Assembly (NCBI GenBank): GCA_019187225.1
Contig: JABAQQ010000071.1
Location: 1-35,120, forward strand
Source of the DNA: Saprospiraceae bacterium
GTDB lineage: Bacteria; Bacteroidota; Bacteroidia; Chitinophagales; Saprospiraceae
Direction: 5' to 3'
DNA length: 35,120 nt
The notes below the pieces were generated by a model that worked only from the letters and a program-made list of their open reading frames with translations, did not search any database and was not told the origin of the DNA. Position 1 is the stretch's first letter, and each line of letters starts with the position of its first letter. This document shows, in pieces, positions 16,685 to 24,704 of this stretch. The translations under genes were made by a program, and so were the position numbers.

Positions 16685-17806
16685 ATGCTGAAAATGGAGC
16701 AACCTTTACACCACATTGCCGAAGCGGCCCAAACCGCACAACCCAATTTGTATCGCAAGGTACTTTACGCCGAGGTACCACCCGAAGTAGTCAACTGCAT
16801 CGAAGAAACGGTTGATCTGGATAATCCATGGGACGCGGCCATCCTGCAGACCTCTTCTCCGATCAACCTCATCAACCTCGTTTCATGCCGGGGTTATGAT
16901 GAGTCGGGCGTCGGCTGTATCATCAACCTGAAGCAACTCAACGACATTCGCTTCGTCAACAAATTTCTCGAATCGGCAAATGAGTATATGCGCCCGGGTG
17001 GACTGCTCATCGGATGCGTCGAGACGGCTCGCCAACGCGAACAACGCCTGATGGCAAAATTTCCCTGGCCGCTCAATAAAGTGTATTACTTCTTCGACTT
17101 CTGGGTGAAAAGAGTGTGGCCTAAAATGCCCTACCTCAAACAGTTGTACTTTTTTATTACCGCCGGGCGCAACCGGGTCATTTCCGAAATGGAAACATAC
17201 GGACGCCTGTATTCATGCGGCTTCCGCCTCGTAAAAACCATCAGCGCGGAGGGAATGCTGTATTTCGTAGCCGAAAAAACCGGCGATCCGGACTACAACA
17301 ACGAAGCGTCTTACGGCCCGCTCATCAAATTGCGCCGGGTAGGGAAAAACGGAAAACTGTTCCGGGTGTACAAGTTCCGTACAATGTATCCCTATTCCGA
17401 ATACCTCCAGCAGTACGTTTACGAAACCCAGGGCTTACAGGATGGCGGCAAACTGAGAGAAGACCCCCGCGTCAATTCGCTCGGTCGCTTCCTGCGCAAA
17501 TTCTGGCTCGACGAATTGCCGATGATCGCTAACCTGCTGAAGGGCGACCTGAAGATTTTCGGCGTGCGTCCCCTTAGCCGTCACTACATGAGCCTGTATC
17601 CCCAGGATTTTCAGGAATACCGCAAGCAGTTCAAACCCGGCCTGATCCCGCCATTCTACGCCGACATGCCAAAAACGCTGGAAGAAATCGTGGCCTCGGA
17701 AGCCCGTTACTTGCAAGCCTGCGAGCGCAGCCCCTTCTGGACGGATGTGCGCTACCTGTTCAAAGCTGCCTACAACATTCTGATCAAAAGGGCACGGAGC
17801 AAATAA
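16685..17806 (+). CDS. phosphoglycosyl (sugar) transferase with methyltransferase-like N-terminal half
   Basis: This 373-residue protein has two parts. Residues 1 to about 200 look like a decayed class I methyltransferase-type domain (EYMRPGGLLIGCVETARQR, then SEMETYGRLYSCGFRLVKTIS and GMLYFVAEK). Residues about 213 to 373 are the bacterial sugar transferase domain (PF02397 type): KLRRVGKNGKLFRVYKFRTM (215-234), DPRVNSLGRFLRKFWLDELPM (260-280) with the Asp-Glu pair, and GDLKIFGVRPL. Such monotopic enzymes transfer phospho-sugar to undecaprenyl phosphate, the first step of repeat-unit assembly. The usual long N-terminal membrane region is absent; a hydrophobic patch YLKQLYFFITAG may serve. ATG 16685 is preferred over TTG 16661. 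It is the last gene of the cluster before a terminator. Confidence 0.85.
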   Translation: MLKMEQPLHHIAEAAQTAQPNLYRKVLYAEVPPEVVNCIEETVDLDNPWDAAILQTSSPINLINLVSCRGYDESGVGCIINLKQLNDIRFVNKFLESANEYMRPGGLLIGCVETARQREQRLMAKFPWPLNKVYYFFDFWVKRVWPKMPYLKQLYFFITAGRNRVISEMETYGRLYSCGFRLVKTISAEGMLYFVAEKTGDPDYNNEASYGPLIKLRRVGKNGKLFRVYKFRTMYPYSEYLQQYVYETQGLQDGGKLREDPRVNSLGRFLRKFWLDELPMIANLLKGDLKIFGVRPLSRHYMSLYPQDFQEYRKQFKPGLIPPFYADMPKTLEEIVASEARYLQACERSPFWTDVRYLFKAAYNILIKRARSK

Positions 17807-17837
17807 CTTATCCCTACCAGGAGGAGCATTATACTGG

Positions 17838-17878
17838 AAGGGGCAACCGGCGAAAAACCGGTTGCCCCTTCTGTTTTT
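17838..17878 (+). terminator. Rho-independent terminator of the polysaccharide cluster
   Basis: A perfect 13-bp stem AAGGGGCAACCGG (17838-17850) pairs with CCGGTTGCCCCTT (17858-17870) across a CGAAAAA loop and is followed by CTGTTTTT. It lies 31 bases after the sugar transferase stop, between convergent genes. The T-run is only on the + strand side. Confidence 0.92.
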
Positions 17879-17886
17879 ATGCGCCT

Positions 17887-19530
17887 TCAATCGTGGTGGG
17901 CCGCATAAGCCCCCTCCACTTTGCCGCGGAACTGTTCGTAAATTTCCGAAGGTATTTTGTGCCGGATGGATTGCAGGAACTGCTTCAGTTTCAGGTATTC
18001 GCTCTCCGTCAGAATGTTGTCTTCCATAAAAGCATTGAACAATTCGAGGAAATTCTCGCTGACATTGCGGGCGAATTCGATGCGCTTCACCTTATCTTCG
18101 ATAAAAGCAAGGAAATACAACCCTTCGGTGTAATTGAGCCTGCGGCGCATCACCAGATTGTCCACTTCATTCTTGATCTCTTCCAGACGGCGGCCTGCAA
18201 TCTCGGCGCTGATGGCCTGCGTTTCAAAACCGTGGTATACCTGTTGCGCGCGCTCTCCGTAACGGCGGATGAGTTGTTCGCGGCGGCGGAACACCCACCA
18301 GCCAGCCAGCATGGTGAGCAAGGCAGTGGCTGCCACCATAGTTATTTCCACTAAATATCCCGTATCTTCCAGATATTGAATTTGCCGCGCCAGAAAATTG
18401 GAACCCTGTTCCAGCCCTCCCGTGCGCACTGTGAAATCGAGCGGATCGAAGTCGCCTTCCGTCAAAGGCCGTTCCGGATGCAGGGCGTTGATGTGATTCA
18501 GGTAGGTTTGTTTCAACTGCGGCAGATCCTGAGCGCGATAGAAGTTCTTGACATTACTGCCATGTCCGAGCTGGTATCCCGGAGCGTACCGTTCGGCAAG
18601 CAGTTTGTTGGTCTTCAAAAAATAGAATAAAAACCGGTGCACCTGGGCCGTATCGCGTAAAGCGGCCAGGCGGCTTTTTTCTTCGTCATCGGGATTGGTC
18701 CTGGCGGCCAGTTTTTCCATCTGCTGGCGCAAAACGGCGGTCAGTTCGCGGGCATCGGGGTGTAAGATATATTGCCGGCCAAGGCGTTTGAAATGCTCTT
18801 CATTCATGTCGATGAGCGAGCCGGGGCCAAGGTGGGTCACTGAGAAAAAGTAAAAATTCAGCGGCACGCCCACCGTTTTTCCGCCTAAAATGGCGGAATC
18901 ATGCGGGCTGCTGAGCGATTCCCAGAGTTCGGGACCAAAAAAGGTCTCCGGGTTGATCTTGTCGAAATTGTCGGCTACCGCCACAAAGCGCTGTTCCGGA
19001 TGTTGGCGACAGCGCTCCCAAAATTCAAGCAGTTTGCCCGGTATATAGCGGTCTTCTTCCTCATGCCCAATGTATTTTTTGTGAAACTCCAGGTCAAACT
19101 GAGGGGCGCAATCAATCTCCAGTACATTCTCGGGCCGGCTGGCGACGAGGCGGGCCATGTTTTTGGTGAGCTTCGTGCCACCCGCACCGGTGACGCCTGA
19201 GACGACCATAAACCGCCGTTCGACGGCTGCCTGCGTGAATGCTTTGAAACGCGTCCACTCGATAACAGGCACATAAGGCCTGGAGATCAGGCGCATTGCG
19301 GTGGAATCGCCCGGCCGGTAATTCAAATCGTGCAAGCGGCAATACAATTGTTGCAAAGAATCGGGCACCTCGCCGATCAGGAGGTGGCGCTGGCGCAGCA
19401 AATCGCCCGCTTCCAGCCAAACGGCGTCGGTGCGATTGCGGAGACCAAACCAGCAGCCGACCACCATTAAAGGCAGCAGGTAAAGCAGCAGACGGGCAGG
19501 TGGGAGCGGTATGTTCAACGGATTATACAT
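17887..19530 (-). CDS. membrane-anchored protein with a degenerate P-loop (AAA-like)
   Basis: This 547-residue protein is not assigned to a named family. It has a membrane segment at about 13-30, a nucleotide-binding-like region with MVVSGVTGAGGTKLTKNMA (108-126), and a Walker B-like strand RFVAVADNFDKINP (181-194). In the loop GVTGAGGT the position of the Walker lysine is occupied by Gly, although a Lys follows two residues later, so ATP hydrolysis is doubtful. A second membrane segment lies at about 392-413 (YLVEITMVAATALLTMLAGWW), followed by a charged helical tail. The order resembles an AAA module tethered to the membrane. It is a single gene, convergent with the polysaccharide cluster and divergent from hemL. 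A possible -7 element (TACCTTCG) is at 19541-19548 on the minus strand. Confidence 0.75.
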   Translation of the reverse strand: MYNPLNIPLPPARLLLYLLPLMVVGCWFGLRNRTDAVWLEAGDLLRQRHLLIGEVPDSLQQLYCRLHDLNYRPGDSTAMRLISRPYVPVIEWTRFKAFTQAAVERRFMVVSGVTGAGGTKLTKNMARLVASRPENVLEIDCAPQFDLEFHKKYIGHEEEDRYIPGKLLEFWERCRQHPEQRFVAVADNFDKINPETFFGPELWESLSSPHDSAILGGKTVGVPLNFYFFSVTHLGPGSLIDMNEEHFKRLGRQYILHPDARELTAVLRQQMEKLAARTNPDDEEKSRLAALRDTAQVHRFLFYFLKTNKLLAERYAPGYQLGHGSNVKNFYRAQDLPQLKQTYLNHINALHPERPLTEGDFDPLDFTVRTGGLEQGSNFLARQIQYLEDTGYLVEITMVAATALLTMLAGWWVFRRREQLIRRYGERAQQVYHGFETQAISAEIAGRRLEEIKNEVDNLVMRRRLNYTEGLYFLAFIEDKVKRIEFARNVSENFLELFNAFMEDNILTESEYLKLKQFLQSIRHKIPSEIYEQFRGKVEGAYAAHHD

Positions 19531-19669
19531 TTTTGTGGGGCGAAGGTAATTTGTTTAAAGGGGTGCATATACCGGGAGGCAATACTTTTTGAAAACAACA
19601 CTCTCTTTGTACAAATTTTGAAACAGTCGAAATTGTCCGATGTGCAGAATGATAAAAATCAACAGCGCA

Positions 19670-19677
19670 TACCTTTG
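19670..19677 (+). promoter_or_regulatory. Bacteroidota-type -7 promoter element of hemL
   Basis: TACCTTTG fits the TAnnTTTG -7 consensus of Bacteroidota sigma factor. It ends only 5 bases before ATG 19683, so transcription would begin at or next to the start codon and the mRNA would be leaderless or nearly so. No good -33 TTTG lies at the usual distance, which lowers confidence. Confidence 0.55.
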
Positions 19678-19682
19678 CCCCC

Positions 19683-21011
19683 ATGAATCAACGCAACTAC
19701 CCTACTCCCTCCACTTTCACCCGCTCCCGCAGCGGCGAATTGTTCGAAGAAGCCAAACGTTATTTCCCCGGGGGCGTACACAGTCCCGTACGTGCATTCA
19801 AAAGTGTGCAGGGGCCGCCCATTTTTTTCCAAAAAGGCGAAGGTTGTCACTTGTACGACGTGGACGGACAGGCATTTGTGGACTTTTGCTGCTCCTGGGG
19901 GCCGCTCATCCTCGGTCATTGCCCGCCTGCGGTAGTGCAGCGCGTGCAGGAGACCGTCGCCAACGGCATGTCGTTCGGCACTCCCACGCCGCATGATAAC
20001 CTGATCGGCAAATTGATCCTCGACCACCACCGCTACGTCGAAATGATCCGTTTCGTGAGCAGCGGCACGGAAGCGGTGATGAGCGCCATCCGCCTGGCAA
20101 GGGGCGTCACAGGGCGCAGCAAAGTCATCAAATTCGAGGGTTGTTACCACGGCCACGTGGATTCTCTGCTGGTAAAGGCAGGTTCGGGCTTGGTCACATT
20201 CGGTATCAGTACCTCGGCAGGCATACCTGAATCCTTTGCCAAAGAAACGATCGTCGTACCGCTTGCCGACCCCGCAGCCCTGGAATCGGCGCTGCGTGAC
20301 CACGCGGGCGACGTGGCTTGCGTCATTGTGGAACCGGTGCCGGCCAACAACGGCCTTTTGTTGCAAGACGTCGAATTCCTGCAATTGTTGCGGAATAAAA
20401 CGCGCGAACACGGGGTGCTGCTCATTTTCGACGAGGTCATCTCCGGCTTTCGCGTCGGCTTCGAAGGCGCGGCGGGCTACTACGGCATTCAGCCGGATAT
20501 TTTGACCTTCGGCAAGATCATCGGCGGCGGCATGCCCGTCGGTGCTTATGCGGCCAGCCGCGAGATCATGGAGCACGTCGCTCCCGTGGGGCCGGTGTAC
20601 CAGGCGGGCACCCTGAGCGCCAACCCCGTGGCCATGGCTGCCGGTTTCGCTACGCTGACAGTATTACTGGAACCCGGTTTTTATGAAAACCTCGCGGCAA
20701 AAACGCAGCGTTTCACCGCTCATTTGCAGGATTTCTGCAACAGGCGGGGCTTCGAAGTCACGTTCCCCAGCATCGGCTCTATTTTCTGGCCGACATTTAC
20801 ACGGCAACACATCCGCCGTTCGGACGAAATTGACGGTTCACGAATGGAACTGTTCAAAAAAATGCACTTAGAATGCCTGAAACGCGGTGTGTATTTCGGC
20901 CCCTCAGGCTACGAAGTCGGTTTCGTATCGGCGGCCCACATGGATGCCGATCTGGATTTTGCAGCGGAAAAGATTTGCGAAAGCCTCGATGTGACGATGA
21001 AGGGTTTTTGA
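19683..21011 (+). CDS. hemL: glutamate-1-semialdehyde 2,1-aminomutase
   Basis: This 442-residue class III aminotransferase converts glutamate-1-semialdehyde to 5-aminolevulinate in the C5 route to tetrapyrroles. Characteristic stretches are FPGGVHSPVRAF (28-39), SSGTEAVMSAIRLAR (PLP phosphate site), FEGCYHGHVDSLLVKAGSG, LLIFDEVISGFRVG (PLP-binding Asp) and LTFGKIIGGGMPVGAYA with the Schiff-base lysine. Length is usual for the family. The start is fixed by the N-terminal sequence and the promoter element just upstream. It is a single-gene unit transcribed divergently from the AAA-like gene and followed by a word-repeat palindrome. Confidence 0.95.
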   Translation: MNQRNYPTPSTFTRSRSGELFEEAKRYFPGGVHSPVRAFKSVQGPPIFFQKGEGCHLYDVDGQAFVDFCCSWGPLILGHCPPAVVQRVQETVANGMSFGTPTPHDNLIGKLILDHHRYVEMIRFVSSGTEAVMSAIRLARGVTGRSKVIKFEGCYHGHVDSLLVKAGSGLVTFGISTSAGIPESFAKETIVVPLADPAALESALRDHAGDVACVIVEPVPANNGLLLQDVEFLQLLRNKTREHGVLLIFDEVISGFRVGFEGAAGYYGIQPDILTFGKIIGGGMPVGAYAASREIMEHVAPVGPVYQAGTLSANPVAMAAGFATLTVLLEPGFYENLAAKTQRFTAHLQDFCNRRGFEVTFPSIGSIFWPTFTRQHIRRSDEIDGSRMELFKKMHLECLKRGVYFGPSGYEVGFVSAAHMDADLDFAAEKICESLDVTMKGF

Positions 21012-21179
21012 TTGCGGATTGCGGATTGCGGATTGCGAATTTAAACTATTAGGAAGCAATATTTTAGCCGCAGAGCGGCTATGTCCAGCTGCACGCTATC
21101 CAAAACTCAGATATAGTATGACATACGGATGTACAATCCGCAATCCCCAATCCGCAATCCCCAATCCCCAATCCCCTCA
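21010..21179. repeat. palindromic word-repeat array, GGATTGC / GCAATCC type
   Basis: The left arm (21010-21037) has four GATTGCG-type words starting at the hemL stop. The right arm (about 21133-21178) has repeated AATCCGC and AATCCCC words. The insert between the arms includes a small perfect hairpin AGCCGC-AGA-GCGGCT (21067-21081). The right arm runs into the stop codon of the converging outer-membrane protein gene. As it lies between convergent genes, it may act as a bidirectional hairpin end. Confidence 0.8.
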
Positions 21180-22031
21180 ATCCCACTTGAAATAAGTGCC
21201 GAGCGAAAAAGCGGGTTGTTGGGGCACATTTTGTCCCCACGCCGCACCTGCTGCTGACAAGTTGAGCCCCCAAAAACGGTTAAATTCCACGATGCTCTTC
21301 AATCCAATGGAGAGCCACCCCTGGTCGTTCACATACAGACCGGTAAATACATCGGGGGCGGGCAGCGGCCGGGAACCATTTTCTAAGGAACCGACAAATT
21401 CGGAGAAGGCCATCAGCCATATTTTCCCGATATGAATACCGCCTTCCACGCCGGCATTGAGGAAGTGACTGTAATCATTGGTTCTGATTCCGTAACCGCC
21501 ATAGGCAAACCAGTAAGTTTTCCCCAGACCCATCCCCACACTCAGCACGGGCAAGACAGTCAGCGCATCCACGCCGGTGCGCAAACCGGTGTTTTGCTGG
21601 TGTTTGGGAGCGGGTAAACCCATCCGCAAGGCACCTGCAAAAGCGACTTTACCGGCGACAAACTGATGCCGGGCGGCGATATGCACATTGCCAAGGCCGA
21701 AAATTGACCCTGAGTCCACCTGTCCGAACGTGTTCGGGAACTCCGGGTTCAAATCTCCGCGCCGGTTGTATACCAGGGGAAGAGCGGCTATGATCGTTGT
21801 CCGGCGGGAAATGCCGTACTCACCGTAAAACTGGAAGATATTCTCCGACACCTCCCGTACGATTTCGTTGTCCGCGCCATTGTTGCCGAACAAAGTCGAA
21901 TAGGCGGGGATAAACTGCCACGCTGCCTGCGCGTAAAAACCCGCTTTGCTGCGCGCCCAGGGACTCTGGGCGTTGGCATCCGCTGCAAAGAGCGCCAATG
22001 ATAACAGGCAAAGAAAAAGGACCGGCTTCAT
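21177..22031 (-). CDS. probable outer-membrane beta-barrel protein
   Basis: This 284-residue protein starts with a clear signal peptide (MKPVLFLCLLSLALFAADANA, cleavage after about residue 21). It continues with alternating hydrophobic/polar strands rich in Gly and aromatic residues, for example GKTYWFAYGGYGIR, IWLMAFSEFVGSLENGSR, and a C-terminal LGTYFKWD ending in an aromatic-containing strand. This is the look of an outer-membrane porin or transport-type barrel of about 12 strands. No specific substrate can be proposed. It starts 10 bases before the yajC gene end and is probably co-transcribed downstream of yajC. Confidence 0.7.
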   Translation of the reverse strand: MKPVLFLCLLSLALFAADANAQSPWARSKAGFYAQAAWQFIPAYSTLFGNNGADNEIVREVSENIFQFYGEYGISRRTTIIAALPLVYNRRGDLNPEFPNTFGQVDSGSIFGLGNVHIAARHQFVAGKVAFAGALRMGLPAPKHQQNTGLRTGVDALTVLPVLSVGMGLGKTYWFAYGGYGIRTNDYSHFLNAGVEGGIHIGKIWLMAFSEFVGSLENGSRPLPAPDVFTGLYVNDQGWLSIGLKSIVEFNRFWGLNLSAAGAAWGQNVPQQPAFSLGTYFKWD

Positions 22032-22041
22032 CGTTTATTGT

Positions 22042-22344
22042 TCAAGCAGGTTTGTATTCTCCCTGAATGGCCGTTTTCACCACACGGATAAACGTTTTTT
22101 CGTCCACCATAAGTCGCACCACCGGACCGTCAATTTTGGTGATCTTGCCGATAATACCCGAGTTGGTAACCACCTCCAGCCCTTCGCGCAGGCTTTCCTG
22201 GAATTTCTGCGTTTCCTTTTGCCGTTTGATCTGCGGGCGGATCAGGAAAAAATAGAAGACGATGAGGATGAGAAAGGGGAACAGCATGCTGATGAACGCG
22301 CTGCCACCACCGGGTTGTGCTTGCAGAAAAATGAATTGTAACAT
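22042..22344 (-). CDS. yajC: preprotein translocase subunit YajC
   Basis: This 100-residue protein has the YajC layout: a short N-terminus, one membrane segment (FISMLFPFLILIVFYFFLI, about 17-35), the conserved RPQIKRQKETQKFQESL and a soluble domain with GLEVVTNSGIIGKITKID. YajC accompanies SecDF in the Sec translocon. ATG 22344 was chosen since it gives the family length; the frame continues upstream through the terminator hairpin, which is not plausible coding. A typical Bacteroidota yajC lies in a small unit; here the OMP-like gene follows by 10 bases. Confidence 0.92.
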   Translation of the reverse strand: MLQFIFLQAQPGGGSAFISMLFPFLILIVFYFFLIRPQIKRQKETQKFQESLREGLEVVTNSGIIGKITKIDGPVVRLMVDEKTFIRVVKTAIQGEYKPA

Positions 22345-22365
22345 GGTTGTCAGTTCTTTATGAAT

Positions 22366-22397
22366 GAAAAACACCCCGCCGCGTTGCAACGGGGTGC
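22366..22397 (-). terminator. Rho-independent terminator upstream of yajC
   Basis: On the minus strand the stem CACCCCG pairs with CGGGGTG around a loop TTGCAACGCGG, followed by TTTTT (22366-22370 as A on the + strand). It lies between the stop of the M16 gene at 22460 and yajC, so it ends M16 transcription. Confidence 0.8.
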
Positions 22398-22423
22398 GCA
22401 AAAGTAGTATTTAAAAATGGTTT

Positions 22424-22453
22424 ACGGGTTGGCGGGTTAACCCGTTAACCCGT
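22424..22453. repeat. short palindromic word array, CGGGTTG / AACCCGT type
   Basis: ACGGGTTGGCGGGTT (22424-22438) is followed directly by AACCCGTTAACCCGT (22439-22453). The two halves pair over 15 bp with two G-T pairs and no loop bases. It is two words per arm and lies 6 bases after the M16 stop codon. Confidence 0.75.
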
Positions 22454-22459
22454 AGACTA

Positions 22460-24598
22460 TTACAATTTGAACATACTGTCATCAATCCCGCCGTTCACTT
22501 TCAACTCGGTCACAACGGCTTTGAGCGGCACAGGGAATACGCCTGTGATGGTGACGGTATGCGGGAATAAAACGCCATTGACCTCTTTGTAGTCGGCAAA
22601 ATCGGTGGTCATGGTGACCGGTTGGCCATCCTGACCGGGTACATGGCTGACCTCACGGACTTTCAGGCTGGTTTTCATATCGTAGTATTCAGTGGTCTTT
22701 TTGCCGTCGGGGCGTTCCACTTCGACAACATAGGCATTGTTGCCGGTGATTTGCTCCAGTCCCTTGAGCGACAATTTGTAACCGCCTGTTTTGTAGGCCG
22801 TCTCTTTGCAGAACAGGGCTTGTTCTTTCAGGTCGTTGAGGTCTTCGCCTTCCAGATCGCGGGCGCCGCCCATGCCGGTTTCTTTGGCTTTCGTTCCATC
22901 GTATTTCCGGTTGGACATAGACATACCGTTCATGGTCATATCGGTGACCACCTTTCCATCTTTCTGCCAGGTTTTTACGATGATCTCCGGCCCGCCGGTT
23001 TTCATCACGCTGGTGGTGGAAATGTCTTTGATGGCGGCGATTTTGGCTGCGCTACCGATGGCGTTCACATAATCTTCGATCACTTTTTCCGCCGTCATAC
23101 CCGCTGGGACTACTGCATCGGAAGCCACGACCGGGTTGCCGTACACGTCGTAATAGTTAACTTTCCCATCGGGAGCAAACTGTTTGATGCGATCCACCAC
23201 GTCGTCTTTATTACCCACCACGAGGATGTGGGCGCGGTCGGGAAGAATGTACTTTTGGGCAACAGACAGCAGTTCATCGGCACTGACGTTTTGAAGTACC
23301 TGCAGGTATTTTTCGTAATAGTCGGACGGAAGGCCGAAACGGGCGGTGGAAAGGGCGAAATTGGCGACGGTGCCGGGTTGTTCGAGGTTTTGGGAGAACA
23401 CGCCGGTAATGATGTTCTTCCAGGTTTGCAATTCAGCAGCCGGCACTTTCTCTGTACGCAGGCGGTTCAATTCTTTCCTGAATTCGATGATAGAGCTGTC
23501 CGTTACCGCATTGCGCACGCTTGCCTGCGCCGAGAATGAGCCTACCAGTCTGTCCGGATTGAGCGAACTGTTGGCGCCGTATGTCCAGCCGTGTGTTTCC
23601 CGCAGATTGGCATTGAGCCGGCTGGAAGTAGAACCTCCTCCCAGGATATTGCTGAGCAAACGACCATAGATGGCTTCCGCCGTTCCGGGCAACAGGTCAA
23701 CGGGATAGGTAATGTTGACGACCGATTGAACGGCGCCGGGTCTTTGCACAAAGCTTACCTGCGTTTTTTCGGGCGCCTGCGGAACTCCGTATTTGAATTT
23801 CGGCACGTCACCCTTTTGCCACTTGCCAAAATACTGTTTCGCATATTTTTCAGCCTGCGCTTTGGTCACGTCGCCCACCACCACAAAGTAGGAAATATTA
23901 GGTTTAAAAAAGGTGTTGTAATGGCCTTTTATCTGGTCGAGATTGACCTTGGCCAGCGACTCCTCGGTCATGATTTCACCGTAGGGATGGTTTTTGCCGT
24001 AACGCAGAACGGCGCCGACATTGGCCGCAATGGAATTGGGGTTGTCTTTGGCTTGCGCGAGGCCACTCTCCGTCTGCCGTTTCGCTTTTTCCAGTTCTTC
24101 GGGCGGGAAGGTGGGGTGCAACAAAACATCGGCCATAACCTCGAGCAGCTTGTCCGAATGTTTGGAGAGGCAGGAACCTGAAACGCCGTTGGCGTTGGAG
24201 GAGAACGAAGCGCCAATAAAATCCACCGCCTCGTCAATCTGAGCCTTGGTTCGGCTTTCGGTGCCTTTGGAAAGCAAAGTCCCCATCATCTCGACATAAC
24301 CCGTCGCTTCCTTTTCCTGCACAGGATCGTTGTCTACAAAGATCTGGTAGGAAACTCTCGGCAGCTTGTGGTTCTCCACCACGATGACCGTCAAACCGTT
24401 GTCTAAGCGGAATGTCTCCGCTTTGCCGATGCGTATTTTTGGAGCGGAACCGGGCGCCGGCGCACTTTTGCGAATCTCGCCGCTGGGTGTCGGAATAGCA
24501 GGTGCACCGCTGGGCGTTTGTTGGGCAAACACACCGGTGGAAAAAGCCGCCGCCCAAAGCAATGGAAGCACGGCGGTTATTTTTGAAAAATATCTCAT
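22460..24598 (-). CDS. M16 family peptidase homologue, catalytically inactive subunit
   Basis: This 712-residue protein has a signal peptide (MRYFSKITAVLPLLWAAAFS..., to about residue 24) and two M16 (pitrilysin/MPP-like) domains: FRLDNGLTVIVVENHKLP (63-80) and the later EKTQVSFVQRPGAVQSVVNITYP, GGGSTSSRLNANLRE and TYGANS blocks. Where active members have HxxEH, this protein has GYVEMMGTLL (100-109): Glu103, Gly106 and Thr107 replace the zinc ligands, so it cannot be a peptidase alone. Past about residue 500 an extra domain follows the M16 core. The next gene upstream encodes an active M16, its likely partner. ATG 24598 was chosen for the signal peptide; the longer frame from 24730 reads word-repeat DNA. 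Confidence 0.9.
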   Translation of the reverse strand: MRYFSKITAVLPLLWAAAFSTGVFAQQTPSGAPAIPTPSGEIRKSAPAPGSAPKIRIGKAETFRLDNGLTVIVVENHKLPRVSYQIFVDNDPVQEKEATGYVEMMGTLLSKGTESRTKAQIDEAVDFIGASFSSNANGVSGSCLSKHSDKLLEVMADVLLHPTFPPEELEKAKRQTESGLAQAKDNPNSIAANVGAVLRYGKNHPYGEIMTEESLAKVNLDQIKGHYNTFFKPNISYFVVVGDVTKAQAEKYAKQYFGKWQKGDVPKFKYGVPQAPEKTQVSFVQRPGAVQSVVNITYPVDLLPGTAEAIYGRLLSNILGGGSTSSRLNANLRETHGWTYGANSSLNPDRLVGSFSAQASVRNAVTDSSIIEFRKELNRLRTEKVPAAELQTWKNIITGVFSQNLEQPGTVANFALSTARFGLPSDYYEKYLQVLQNVSADELLSVAQKYILPDRAHILVVGNKDDVVDRIKQFAPDGKVNYYDVYGNPVVASDAVVPAGMTAEKVIEDYVNAIGSAAKIAAIKDISTTSVMKTGGPEIIVKTWQKDGKVVTDMTMNGMSMSNRKYDGTKAKETGMGGARDLEGEDLNDLKEQALFCKETAYKTGGYKLSLKGLEQITGNNAYVVEVERPDGKKTTEYYDMKTSLKVREVSHVPGQDGQPVTMTTDFADYKEVNGVLFPHTVTITGVFPVPLKAVVTELKVNGGIDDSMFKL

Positions 24599-24605
24599 TT
24601 TATGT

Positions 24606-24704
24606 GAATTGCAGATTGTGGATTGCAGATTTTGGATTGCGGATTGCGGAATTCTGATTGGGCGTAATAAATCCACAATCCGAAATCCGAAATCCGCAAT
24701 CATT
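24606..24704. repeat. palindromic word-repeat array, GATTGCGG / CCGAAATC type
   Basis: The left arm (24606-24652) has GCAGATT, GTGGATT and GCGGATT words. The right arm (24669-24704) has AATCCAC, AATCCGA and AATCCGC words. The loop is about TCTGATTGGGCGTAAT. It fills the whole spacer between the two M16 genes, touching the stop of the upstream one. The word class is the same as at 21010 and 34070. Confidence 0.8.

Noticed and set aside
22622-23539. A 305-codon frame on the + strand
   Set aside because: It lies antisense within the inactive M16 gene and shows no family features.
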